Of a DNA stretch of 64,000 bases, positions 34,943-43,331 are shown piece by piece. The notes beneath the pieces were generated by a model, which saw nothing but the letters and a program-made list of their open reading frames with translations, made no database searches and had not been told where the DNA came from. The stretch comes from Bryobacterales bacterium (GTDB taxonomy: Bacteria; Acidobacteriota; Terriglobia; Bryobacterales; Bryobacteraceae), in assembly GCA_003164035.1 (NCBI GenBank), contig PLRS01000035.1:62001-126000 (forward strand), read 5' to 3'. The translations under genes were made by a program, and so were the position numbers. Within the stretch, counting starts at the first letter, position 1, and every line of letters starts with the position of its first letter.

Positions 34943-36427
34943 TCATCGCCGCGGCTGATATCCATAACCCTTTAGCACTTCCCTCGCCACCACGCGGTCG
35001 TCGAAGGCGATAGTTTTATCTTTCAAAACCTGATAGGTCTCGTGTCCTTTTCCGGCCAGAATCACCATATCCCCTTCGCGAGCTTCCTTGAGGGCGCGGG
35101 CGATGGCGGCGGCGCGATCCGGTTCCACGACGTGCGCCACGTCGGTGCGCCGAATGCCGACCAGGGCGTCGTTCATGATCGCCAGCGGGTCTTCCGAGCG
35201 CGGATTGTCGCTGGTCAGAACCACCAGGTCGCTGCCCTCGGCCGCCGCCTGACCCATCAGCGGACGCTTGGCGCGGTCGCGGTCGCCACCGCAGCCGAAC
35301 AGGGTAATAATGCGTTTCGGGCCGAGGCCGCGCGCCACCGCAATCACGTTCCGCATGGCGTCGTCGGTGTGGGCGTAATCCACCACCACGGTGAAGGGCT
35401 GGCCTTCGTCGATGCGCTCAAATCGCCCCGGCACCACCCGCAAGCTCGCGATCCCCCGCGCGATCGTTTCCCCATCCAAACCGTACGACAACCCCGCGCC
35501 GCACGCCGCCAGGATATTGTAGACGTTGATTTTCCCAATCAGCGGCGATTCCACCGCGATGCGCTTTTTTCCCATTTGCACGTCGAAGCGCAGGCCGCCG
35601 ATGCTGGACGAAATATGGCGCGCCCGCAGGCTGGATTCCGGGCCCAGGCCGTACCGCCAAACCTGCATTTCTTTCGAGAGCGGGAGGGTACGCGCGCGCG
35701 GATCGTCCTGGTTGATTACGGCGCAGGCCGGCGGCGGACCGCCCGATCCCGTGAAGAGCTTTTGCTTAGCGGCGAAATACTCCTCCATGGTGCCGTGAAA
35801 ATCCAGGTGATCGCGCGTCAGGTTGGTGAACACGGCGGTGTGAAATCGAAACCCGTACACTCGCCCCAGCGCCAGAGCGTGCGACGAGACTTCCATCACC
35901 GCGTGCGTGCCGCCGGCGCGTTCCAACTCGGACAACAGCCTGAGGGTATCGAGCGATTCCGGGGTGGTATTCACCGCAGGCAGAAGCCGCCCCGCCAGGT
36001 GGTAGCCGATGGTGCCAATCAACGCCGTGGTGGCGCCGGAGGCGCGCAGCACGGCGTCGGTGAGAAGCGCCGTGGTGGTTTTTCCGTTGGTGCCGGTAAT
36101 GCCCGTCAGGCGGATGCGCTCGTCCGGGTGTCCATAGAAATTGCCGGCCGCCAAGGCCAACGCCTGCCGCCCGTGGTGGACTTCAATCCATTTCCCGGCC
36201 AGCCCTTCCGGGGCCCCATCTTCGGATACGACCGCCACCGCGCCGCGGCCGAGGGCATCGGACGCGAACCGCCGCCCATCGGTCCGGCTGCCCGAAAATG
36301 CGAAAAACACAAAGCCCTCGCCCACCCGCCGCGAGTCGTAATCCAACCCGTTTACCGTCCTCGGGGCAAGCTCCGCCGGGATCGACTGTCTCAACCCCAC
36401 TCCCGCCAGTAGTTCGGCTAGTGTCAT
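34943..36427 (-). CDS. murE: UDP-N-acetylmuramoyl-L-alanyl-D-glutamate--meso-diaminopimelate ligase
   Basis: 494 residues. P-loop GITGTNGKTTTALLTDAVL, UDP-binding region GLDYDSRRVGEGFVFFAFSG, and C-terminal VLTSDNPRSEDPLAIMNDAL. The DNPR motif is the family determinant for meso-diaminopimelate rather than L-lysine, so the cell wall is probably DAP-type. The ATG overlaps the ftsI stop (ATGA), implying coupled translation. Confidence 0.97.
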   Translation of the reverse strand: MTLAELLAGVGLRQSIPAELAPRTVNGLDYDSRRVGEGFVFFAFSGSRTDGRRFASDALGRGAVAVVSEDGAPEGLAGKWIEVHHGRQALALAAGNFYGHPDERIRLTGITGTNGKTTTALLTDAVLRASGATTALIGTIGYHLAGRLLPAVNTTPESLDTLRLLSELERAGGTHAVMEVSSHALALGRVYGFRFHTAVFTNLTRDHLDFHGTMEEYFAAKQKLFTGSGGPPPACAVINQDDPRARTLPLSKEMQVWRYGLGPESSLRARHISSSIGGLRFDVQMGKKRIAVESPLIGKINVYNILAACGAGLSYGLDGETIARGIASLRVVPGRFERIDEGQPFTVVVDYAHTDDAMRNVIAVARGLGPKRIITLFGCGGDRDRAKRPLMGQAAAEGSDLVVLTSDNPRSEDPLAIMNDALVGIRRTDVAHVVEPDRAAAIARALKEAREGDMVILAGKGHETYQVLKDKTIAFDDRVVAREVLKGYGYQPRR

Positions 36428-38406
36428 CGCGCAAATCGGACGCGGATGCGTTCCCCTTGATGCAAGGTCGCGCCGGCCGGGGGGAATTGCACGCGGGCAA
36501 TCCCACTGCCGTCCGGCAGTACGGTGAGGCCCATGGAGGCAGCCTGGGCCAGCACGGAGCGCATGTTCTTGCCGCGAAAGTCCGGGACTTTGGGTCCTAT
36601 CTCCACCAGCGGGGCGGCGCCTTCCTGGTCGCTTTCCTCCTCCAGAATATTCGGTTCGGGCGAGCCCAGTTCGGCGATCGCCAGATCGCCCGGAGCCGGC
36701 TTGGTTGCCGCCACCTGTTCCACCGGCGCCTGCTCCGGCAGGTCCTTGGGCACGTCCAGCACGCGCAAGGCTTCCTGCGCCACGGCGTGGAACACCGGCG
36801 CCGCGGCGCGTCCGCCGAATCCCAGGTTGCCGTAAGTTCCGTTGAGCGTCGCCACCACTACGATAGCCGGGTTGGTGAGCGGCGCGAACCCCATGAAGGA
36901 GCCGTTATATTTGTGGGTGTAGCGGTGGCTGGCAGTGTCGAAAATCTGGGCGCTGCCGGTCTTGCCTCCAACCGAGTAACCCTCCAGGCGCGCCTCGGGA
37001 TATCCGGTCCCGCCGGGCATCACCACGCCTTCCATCATCTGGCGCATGGTGATGGCCGTCTCCGGCCGGATGATCCGCACCGGCGGATCGCCATTGGCCA
37101 GTTGGTCGCCGATTTTCAATACCAGCCGCGGATGCACCAGCAGCCCGCCATTGGCCACCACGGCGGCCGCCTGCGCCAGTTGCACCGTGGTCACGCTCAC
37201 CTCTTGCCCCATCGACACGGATGCGAGCGAAACCTTGCTCCATCTCGACAGCGGCCGCAATCGTCCCCGCGATTCCCCCGGCAGCGGTATCCCGGTCTTC
37301 TGCCCGAAACCGAATCGCCGCATGTATTCGTACATGTTTTGCTGGCCGACCGTCATGCCGATCCGGATGGCGCCCACGTTGCTCGACTTGGCCAGCACCT
37401 GGGCCATGGGCATGGCGCCGTAGCCGCCGTGAGCCTCGTGAATCGTGCGTCCGAACAAAGTAATGCTGCCGTTCCCGCAATCGATAATCGACTCCGGCCG
37501 CAACCTGGTGGTTTCGAGCGCCGCCGACAGGGTAATCACCTTGAATACCGATCCCGGCTCGAACGGAACGCTGCTGGCGTGGTTTTCGCGCTGGGGGGCA
37601 TTAGCGGCCTCCGGCGGCGCGTTGGGGTCGTACACGGGGTAGCTGGCCAGCGCCAGGATCTCGCCCGTGTGCGGGTTCATCACCACCACGCTGCCGCTGG
37701 CCGCGCCGTGCGCCGCAACCGCCGCCGCCAGCTCCCGCTCCGCCACGAACTGGAGCCGTTCGTCGATGGTCAAGGTGACCGGCACGCCGGGCTTGGGAGG
37801 CACCGCGGTCTCGGTCTCGATGCCGCGGTGTTGCACGTCCGTCAGCACGTGTTCCTTGCCGGGAGTGCCGCGAAGATATGGATCCAGGGTCCGCTCCACT
37901 CCGGCGTCGCCCACGCCCGCGAAATCCACGGTCCCCAGCACGTGCGCCGCGAGCGTGCCTTTGGGATAATGCCGCTGCGATTGCCGGTCCAGCTCGATTC
38001 CGTCCACCGGCAGGCGGCTCAGACTGTCGCCCTGCTCCCAGTTCAGATTGCGGGCCACGACCAGGTATCCCCGGCCATTTTTGCGCGCCGCCACGATCCG
38101 CTGGTAAAGCTCGTTCTTATCTTGATGAAGTTTGGCCGATAGGATGCCGGCCGCAATCACCGGGTCGACCTTGAGAGGATTAATGTGGACGGTGTCGACC
38201 GGAACGCTCATCGCCAGTGGCGCGCCGGTGCGGTCCAAGATGCTGCCGCGGGGAGCCGGTATGTCCACCACCATTTCCTGCCGGGCCCGCGCCATCGCCG
38301 CATACTGTCGGTGATGCACGACCTGCAGTTTGACCAGAGTGAAGAGGATCGCCGCTGCCCACAGCAGGACACCGCCCACCAGCACTGTCAGACGCCGCTC
38401 TGCCAT
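36424..38406 (-). CDS. ftsI: Penicillin-binding protein 2/FtsI, septal transpeptidase with PASTA domain
   Basis: 660 residues. One N-terminal transmembrane helix (LTVLVGGVLLWAAAILFTLV) and a pedestal domain with RGSILDRTGAPLA. The transpeptidase domain has SVFK (active Ser about 286), SSN (341-343) and KTG (482-484). The last ~65 residues are one PASTA domain (VPDFRGKNMRSVLAQAASMG), more typical of Gram-positive PBP2x than of proteobacterial FtsI. The enzyme cross-links septal peptidoglycan with FtsW. A small dyad, ACGTGA/TCACGT, lies at 38415-38431 just upstream of the start. Confidence 0.96.
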   Translation of the reverse strand: MAERRLTVLVGGVLLWAAAILFTLVKLQVVHHRQYAAMARARQEMVVDIPAPRGSILDRTGAPLAMSVPVDTVHINPLKVDPVIAAGILSAKLHQDKNELYQRIVAARKNGRGYLVVARNLNWEQGDSLSRLPVDGIELDRQSQRHYPKGTLAAHVLGTVDFAGVGDAGVERTLDPYLRGTPGKEHVLTDVQHRGIETETAVPPKPGVPVTLTIDERLQFVAERELAAAVAAHGAASGSVVVMNPHTGEILALASYPVYDPNAPPEAANAPQRENHASSVPFEPGSVFKVITLSAALETTRLRPESIIDCGNGSITLFGRTIHEAHGGYGAMPMAQVLAKSSNVGAIRIGMTVGQQNMYEYMRRFGFGQKTGIPLPGESRGRLRPLSRWSKVSLASVSMGQEVSVTTVQLAQAAAVVANGGLLVHPRLVLKIGDQLANGDPPVRIIRPETAITMRQMMEGVVMPGGTGYPEARLEGYSVGGKTGSAQIFDTASHRYTHKYNGSFMGFAPLTNPAIVVVATLNGTYGNLGFGGRAAAPVFHAVAQEALRVLDVPKDLPEQAPVEQVAATKPAPGDLAIAELGSPEPNILEEESDQEGAAPLVEIGPKVPDFRGKNMRSVLAQAASMGLTVLPDGSGIARVQFPPAGATLHQGERIRVRFAR

Positions 38407-38441
38407 ATTGCACTACGTGACGCAATCACGTCTCCGGAAAG

Positions 38442-38909
38442 TTATTTCACCATCGCTACCGACGCGTCCGGCCGATCGCCGTCCAGACGCATGATTTGCC
38501 CGGACGTCGGGGTCACCAGGTTCTGCCGGTCCGCCAGCCTCGCCAGGCGCTCCGGGCTCAAACGCTCCGCCACCGCCAGTTCCAGCGTCCGCCGTTCGTC
38601 CAGCAGGCGCCGCTCCTCGGCTCGCAGGCTCTGTAATTTGTATCCCGAGAGCGTATCGGCCACACTGGGCGCCAGCACTCCGAACAACAGCGCCACCAGG
38701 ATTCCCGCCGCGCCGATCGCCGACCAGCAGGCGCCGCGCGATTGCGGGTCCGCTTCCCTCACCAGGCGCGTATTATCGATGGCCTTGCGATAGAAAAACA
38801 CGCTCTCGTGCGGCAGGGCGCGAAGCTCATATGGGTGCCGCACGGGCCGCGGAGGGGCTCCGACGGTCCCGAATCCGGTCCCGTATGCGTAGGTTGGTTG
38901 CGTCGCCAT
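38442..38909 (-). CDS. ftsL: FtsL-like divisome protein
   Basis: 155 residues from the ATG at 38909, which has AAGGAGAG at an ideal distance; another ATG 15 bases upstream lacks this. A ~70-residue cytoplasmic part is followed by one transmembrane helix (AIGAAGILVALLFGVLAPSV) and a periplasmic coiled coil (LQSLRAEERRLLDERRTLEL), then a short tail containing RLADRQNLVTPTSGQI. The topology and position between rsmH and ftsI fit FtsL/DivIC; sequence similarity in this family is weak. The cytoplasmic part is longer than in E. coli FtsL. Confidence 0.8.
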   Translation of the reverse strand: MATQPTYAYGTGFGTVGAPPRPVRHPYELRALPHESVFFYRKAIDNTRLVREADPQSRGACWSAIGAAGILVALLFGVLAPSVADTLSGYKLQSLRAEERRLLDERRTLELAVAERLSPERLARLADRQNLVTPTSGQIMRLDGDRPDASVAMVK

Positions 38910-38924
38910 GGTTCTCTCCTTCAT

Positions 38925-39788
38925 TCAAATCCATTCAATTGCACGCATTTTGGCGCTGCGTGAGGGTGGGTTTGCCGCGGTCTCCGACTCGCTCGGCTGC
39001 AACGGCCGCCGCGTCAGGATGCGGGCCCGCCCGTCGCGCGCCAGCTCCCTGAACTTTTCCTTCACCTTACGGTCTTCGCTCGACATGAAACTGATGACCA
39101 CCATGCGCCCTTCGGGCTTGAGCAATCCCGGCGCGCTTTCGAGCAGACTGTCCAACTCCCCCGGTTCGTCGTTCACCACCATGCGCAACGCCATGAAGGT
39201 CTTGGTGGCCGGATGCAGACGGCCCGTTCTGGGCACGGCCCGCTCCACGACATCGGCCAGATGCCGTGTGCTCCGAATGGGCCGCGCCCGCACGAGTGCT
39301 CTGGCAATCCTTCGCGCGCTCCTTTCTTCTCCGAGCTGATAAATCCAGTCGGCGATCGCCTTTTCGGCGCTTTGGTTGACTAACTCGGCCGCCGTCATGC
39401 CTTCGGTTGCCGTCATGCGCATGTCGAGCGGGCCATCCACCATGAACGAAAACCCTCTCTCCGCGGTGGTGAGCTGATACCGGCTCACACCCAGGTCGGC
39501 TATCAGGCCGTCTACTTTGCCGTAGCCCGCTTCCTCTATCGTTTCCGCCAGAGCGGAGAATTTTGCCTGCTGAAACCGGATCCGGTCGGCGCAATCCGCC
39601 GTGTTTTGCCGCGCCATTTCGAGCGACTCCGCGTCCCGGTCGTTCGCTATTACCAGGCCCGTCGACAGGCGCCGCGCAATCATGCCGGTGTGTCCGCCCA
39701 TACCGGCCGTCGCGTCGACGAAAATCCCGCCGGGGCGAATCGCCAGAAGCGATAACGCCTCCTCGCTCATAACCGGGAAATGTTCCAT
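38925..39788 (-). CDS. rsmH: 16S rRNA (cytosine(1402)-N(4))-methyltransferase
   Basis: 287 residues. MraW/RsmH family: FPVMSEEALSLLAI at the N-terminus, SAM-binding VDATAGMGGHTGMIARRL, DGLIADLGVSRYQL, and C-terminal GRMVVISFMSSEDRKVKEKF. It methylates C1402 in the ribosomal P site. It starts 6 bases after mraZ and is followed by ftsL, the conserved dcw order. Confidence 0.96.
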   Translation of the reverse strand: MEHFPVMSEEALSLLAIRPGGIFVDATAGMGGHTGMIARRLSTGLVIANDRDAESLEMARQNTADCADRIRFQQAKFSALAETIEEAGYGKVDGLIADLGVSRYQLTTAERGFSFMVDGPLDMRMTATEGMTAAELVNQSAEKAIADWIYQLGEERSARRIARALVRARPIRSTRHLADVVERAVPRTGRLHPATKTFMALRMVVNDEPGELDSLLESAPGLLKPEGRMVVISFMSSEDRKVKEKFRELARDGRARILTRRPLQPSESETAANPPSRSAKMRAIEWI

Positions 39789-39794
39789 AAGGCA

Positions 39795-40277
39795 TCAGAT
39801 CAGCCCCGCCATCTCCAGTTTGTTGATGTCTTCGCGAGTCACCTGCCGCGCTTCGTTCTTCAATTCCTCGTACGTCGCCTGGTTCAGGACTTCTATGTGC
39901 CCCCGGTTGGCCCGCACCCGAACCGTCTGCGCTTCCAGGTTCAGCTCCCGGCGCAGCTCCGGCGGCAACTGTACACGGCCTTGCCGGTCGAAAACGGATT
40001 CGCCGCCCAAATCCGACGCATTGAACACCAGCTTGCGAACCGCATCGGGATCCTCGCGGTATTTCTCCAGGGTCTCCTCAACCTCCCGCCATTTCTGCAT
40101 CGGGTAGATTCTGGCCGATTTCCGGTCGAAGCTGGTACAGAACAACTTATTCTCGGCCAAGGCGCTCAAAAACCTCTGAAAGTCCACCGGCATTTTCAGG
40201 CGCCCGTCTTTATCACAGAAGGCCGGATACATGCCTCTCGGCGGTTCCACCATCTGAATGGACTGCGAAATCAGCAT
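39795..40277 (-). CDS. mraZ: MraZ, dcw cluster transcriptional regulator
   Basis: 160 residues if started at the ATG at 40277. Two AbrB/SpoVT-like halves are visible: RGMYPAFCDKDGRLKMPVDF and GESVFDRQGRVQLPPELRR. In other bacteria MraZ binds repeats upstream of its own gene and represses the cluster. The start is unsure: a TTG at 40298 and internal ATGs at 40253 and 40232 are in frame, and none has a strong ribosome-binding site. It is the first gene of the dcw operon. Confidence 0.92.
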   Translation of the reverse strand: MLISQSIQMVEPPRGMYPAFCDKDGRLKMPVDFQRFLSALAENKLFCTSFDRKSARIYPMQKWREVEETLEKYREDPDAVRKLVFNASDLGGESVFDRQGRVQLPPELRRELNLEAQTVRVRANRGHIEVLNQATYEELKNEARQVTREDINKLEMAGLI

Positions 40278-40325
40278 TTGCGCCCGATTACTATCCAACT
40301 TTTGGCCTTATTTTGGCCACAACTA

Positions 40326-40354
40326 ATAGTGGCACGGAGACTGGTTTGTTGCAA
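40326..40354 (-). promoter_or_regulatory. Candidate promoter of the dcw operon
   Basis: On the minus strand TTGCAA (40349-40354) and CACTAT (40326-40331) are 17 bases apart, about 50 bases upstream of mraZ. The -35 is good, the -10 weak. It was chosen by position and spacing only. Confidence 0.35.
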
Positions 40355-40467
40355 TAGTTTTTTGTGTGGGAGTGAAGGGGAAGTGAATGAAAAGCTGGGG
40401 GTTATACCTGGGTACAAGCTGATCTACACAAACTCGCGCGACCACTACGTATTGATGTATTGGCGAA

Positions 40468-40508
40468 CAAAAAGAGAATAAAAGAAGGGGCCGGCGATTG
40501 CCGGCCCC
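40468..40508 (-). terminator. Rho-independent terminator of the Ig-like/TIGR03437 gene
   Basis: On the minus strand a 9-bp stem GGGGCCGGC/GCCGGCCCC with loop AATC is followed by a T-rich tract (TTCTTTTATTCTCTTTTTG). It lies about 120 bases past the stop at 40631 and before the dcw promoter, so it separates the two units. Confidence 0.75.
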
Positions 40509-40630
40509 CGAAGAAGGAATGGCCTTACCGAGCGGGAGCTATCAAGAATTCGGGGCCGAACCACAAAAAAGCACCGAGTAACGCAGATAAACCCTTTGGT
40601 TTCTTAATCTGCGTTCTCCGCAGTCAACTC

Positions 40631-42883
40631 CTATTGAACCAGGAGGTTGGTTCCCAGGCTGTAGCACGTGCTGCTTGTAGCGGTGCAGGAACTGGTGCCC
40701 GCCGGTGCAACGCCGATCGAAAACGGAACCGTAACGGGCGAGCCGGTGGTCGATGCCAGACTGGATGGAATCTGGAAGGTCACTTCGAAAACGCCAATCA
40801 GGTCGGTGGAGAGCTGCGCGGAAACCAGCGGAGCACCGGCGTTGTTGACACCCACGATGATCGACCCGGTGGGAGTCACAGTATTCCCCGGAACGGGAAG
40901 CGCGTCGGTCCCGACCGACGGACTGGTAGCCCCGAGGCCGGTGACGAAAGCGGTTACCGTTTCGCCCGCCCGCGCCGGGTTCGAGGTAGTCATAAAGGAC
41001 CCGTCGGGGCGCTCGATGACGGCAATGCTGGTGCCGGTCGAAAGGGTGCTTTGAAACACGCCAGGGCTGGCCGGCAACACCGTAAGCGTAGAGGTTCCGG
41101 TCACCGAGCCGACGGTTACCGTCACCGGGATGCTCGATCCGGCCGCCACGCTGCAGGGCAGTTGGAAGTTCAACTGTTGGGTGCCGTTGCTGTTATTCGA
41201 AACGGAGTAAATCGGCGCCTGTGCCCCATTAATGGTAAGGCTGTCGCCGCCTAAAGAGTAGGGCAACGCGCCAATATCGGAGGCCGCGACCGTGCCCTGA
41301 ATAGCAGGCGCGATACCGCCGGCGATGAGCGACGAGATTCCGCATGGCGAAATCGAGCCGCGCTGGAAATCCGCGCCATTATAGAAGTTGGCGGCAGTGA
41401 AGACCGGCGCCGCGGAGATGACCGCCAGGGTGAACGTCACGCTGTAAGTGGAAGCGGTCGCGGTCACGGTTATGTTGCCAAGGGTGGCCCCCGCGGTTAC
41501 CGTAATCTGCGCCTGGCCGCTGCTGTTGGTGGTGGCACTGGTACTCGACAGCGTGGAAGCGACGCCGGTTGCGGTGAAGGTTACCGCCGTATTGACCGCC
41601 GGGGCGCCAGTGCTGCTATTGACCTGCACCACCAAGGGGTTTGCAAAAGCGGCGCTGGCTAAGGCATACTGGCCGTTGCCCGACACAATCGTGATTCCAG
41701 TCACCGTGATGGGCGCCGTCGAATTCTCGGTGAATTTCGCGACCACGGTGGAGTTGGAAGCGGCAGCGGCCGTAATCGTGAACGTTCCGAGATAGGAACT
41801 CGCGATCGTAAATGTATTGCTGGTCTGGCCGTTGGAGGCAGTAGTAGTGGATGCGGCTGGGAAATTGCCGGCCGCGGCCGGCGATACCGTCCAGTTGACG
41901 GCCTGCCCGGCCAGCGCGCCGCCGCTCGGACCGCTGACCGTCACCACCAGCGGCACCCCCAGCGCTTTACCCGGGTTGGCCACCTGGTTGTTGCCGCTCG
42001 ACACCGCCACCGAACCCACGACAGCCGGGGACACATTCATCTTGACAAAGTTCGATATGACCCCGACCGGCAGCTCGCCGGAGAATTCGCTGGTCCAGGT
42101 GCTGTAGCTGTTGTTCTGCGCGATGCCGCCGAGGAGCACGGAGAATGTTCCGTTCACCCCCGGCACGCCGCCGAAGACAGCAGCACAAGTAGCATAACCG
42201 TCAGATTCCGTCATAACGGAATAGAGGTCCGCGCCGGCTGCCGTGGGGCAATAAAGAGAAGGAACGGTCAACGACGGTCCGGAGGTGTTATCGGAGTTGA
42301 CCAGCCGCAGGGAGACGTTGGGGATGCCGCCGCCAGAGGTCGACTCGACACCCGCCGTGATGCCCGCCGAGAAAGTTGCGGCCGAGCTCGCCGTCCCGGT
42401 GACCGTGTTGCCAAACAGGTTCGCGAGGGCGGTGAAATCGTAGGTAACCGGCGGCACCGCGTTGTCGTTGACATAGTTCGGCAGCGCCTGGGTAAGTGTG
42501 AAGGTGGCGGAAAAGGCGCCGGCTGTGGCGACAATGGTGTTCTGAGAATAAGTGAAACTCAGACTTCCGTACTGCGGCGTCGCGTACACCGCGCTGTACG
42601 CCAGACCATTGACGTCAGTGATGCTGGTGTTGGTGCCTAAGGTTGCCAGGCCGGAAGCAACCGTCCAATTCACCGCCGTACCAACGATTGGGTTACTGTT
42701 GGCATCCGTAACCCGCACCGTCACGTTGTCGAAAAATTGAAAGGCGCTGTTGACGCAGCCCTCACAGATGAGCTGTCCGTTTCCGCTGACGACGGAAACA
42801 CTCGCCACCGTTTGCGCGGAAGCCAACGGTGCGACCACGGCGCCCATGATCATGGCAAGGACAAAATACCGGATTTGGTTCAA
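40631..42883 (-). CDS. Secreted Big-1/Ig-like repeat protein with TIGR03437 C-terminus
   Basis: 750 residues. Signal peptide YFVLAMIMGAVVAPLASAQ. About three bacterial Ig-like (Big-1 type) repeats follow, each with a VSGNGQ start and a AVNWTV or AVTFTA strand (around residues 28-130, 285-390, 395-490). The C-terminal ~240 residues are TIGR03437 (QLNFQLPCSVAAGSSIPV, VTAFVTGLGATSPSVGTD, FEVTFQIPSSLA). The start is a TTG, but it is backed by a perfect AAGGAGGT at 42886-42893. It is probably a cell-surface or secreted adhesive protein (inference). A clear terminator lies downstream. Confidence 0.88.
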   Translation of the reverse strand: MNQIRYFVLAMIMGAVVAPLASAQTVASVSVVSGNGQLICEGCVNSAFQFFDNVTVRVTDANSNPIVGTAVNWTVASGLATLGTNTSITDVNGLAYSAVYATPQYGSLSFTYSQNTIVATAGAFSATFTLTQALPNYVNDNAVPPVTYDFTALANLFGNTVTGTASSAATFSAGITAGVESTSGGGIPNVSLRLVNSDNTSGPSLTVPSLYCPTAAGADLYSVMTESDGYATCAAVFGGVPGVNGTFSVLLGGIAQNNSYSTWTSEFSGELPVGVISNFVKMNVSPAVVGSVAVSSGNNQVANPGKALGVPLVVTVSGPSGGALAGQAVNWTVSPAAAGNFPAASTTTASNGQTSNTFTIASSYLGTFTITAAAASNSTVVAKFTENSTAPITVTGITIVSGNGQYALASAAFANPLVVQVNSSTGAPAVNTAVTFTATGVASTLSSTSATTNSSGQAQITVTAGATLGNITVTATASTYSVTFTLAVISAAPVFTAANFYNGADFQRGSISPCGISSLIAGGIAPAIQGTVAASDIGALPYSLGGDSLTINGAQAPIYSVSNNSNGTQQLNFQLPCSVAAGSSIPVTVTVGSVTGTSTLTVLPASPGVFQSTLSTGTSIAVIERPDGSFMTTSNPARAGETVTAFVTGLGATSPSVGTDALPVPGNTVTPTGSIIVGVNNAGAPLVSAQLSTDLIGVFEVTFQIPSSLASTTGSPVTVPFSIGVAPAGTSSCTATSSTCYSLGTNLLVQ

Positions 42884-43032
42884 GAGTTACCTCCTTGTTC
42901 ACGAAGGAACACGATGACTTGTAGGGATGGACGCGGGGAAATCCTAGTGTATCACGGCCGGAGCCAATGTCATCCACCGAAACAATTCTTTTGCAGAGTT
43001 GACAGAAGCGCGGCGGAAAAACCGGGATGAAT

Positions 43033-43266
43033 CTCCGAACTCCCGCAGACGTGGAATTTGGGCCGAGCCGGGGTTCGAGGCTCGTCGGCACGCGGCCGGG
43101 CTGGCGCCCGGCTGGATCGGGCCCAAAGGGCGCCCCCCAATCGGTCCGCACTCTCGAAAGTGCCACGTATATTATTGAAAACTCGTGGAGGGCGGACGGC
43201 ACTTTCATCCCCTCCCTCTGTGCGCCCCGCGCTCATGGAAACAGGTTGCCAACCTGCCCCACAAAA
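43033..43266 (+). repeat. Composite palindromic element (type I/J), expanded copy
   Basis: It starts CTCCGAACTC, then CGTGGAATTTGGG and CCGGGC-TGG-CGCCCGG as at 23041. Extra palindromes follow (GGGC/GCCC near 43118-43132, CACTC..AAAGTG near 43149-43163). It ends CAGGTT-GCC-AACCTG, CCCCACAAAA. The last A-run is shared with the terminator of the gene at 43332, on the other strand. Confidence 0.7.
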
Positions 43267-43289
43267 AAAGGGGGAGCCGAAGCTCCCCC
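43263..43289 (-). terminator. Rho-independent terminator with UUCG tetraloop
   Basis: On the minus strand GGGGGAGC-TTCG-GCTCCCCC is followed directly by seven T. This is a textbook terminator about 42 bases after the stop of the gene at 43332. Its T-tract coincides with the A-rich end of a palindromic element. Confidence 0.9.
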
Positions 43290-43331
43290 CTTTCTTAATT
43301 ACTACAACCTCTCCGCTTGCAAACCCGAAGG

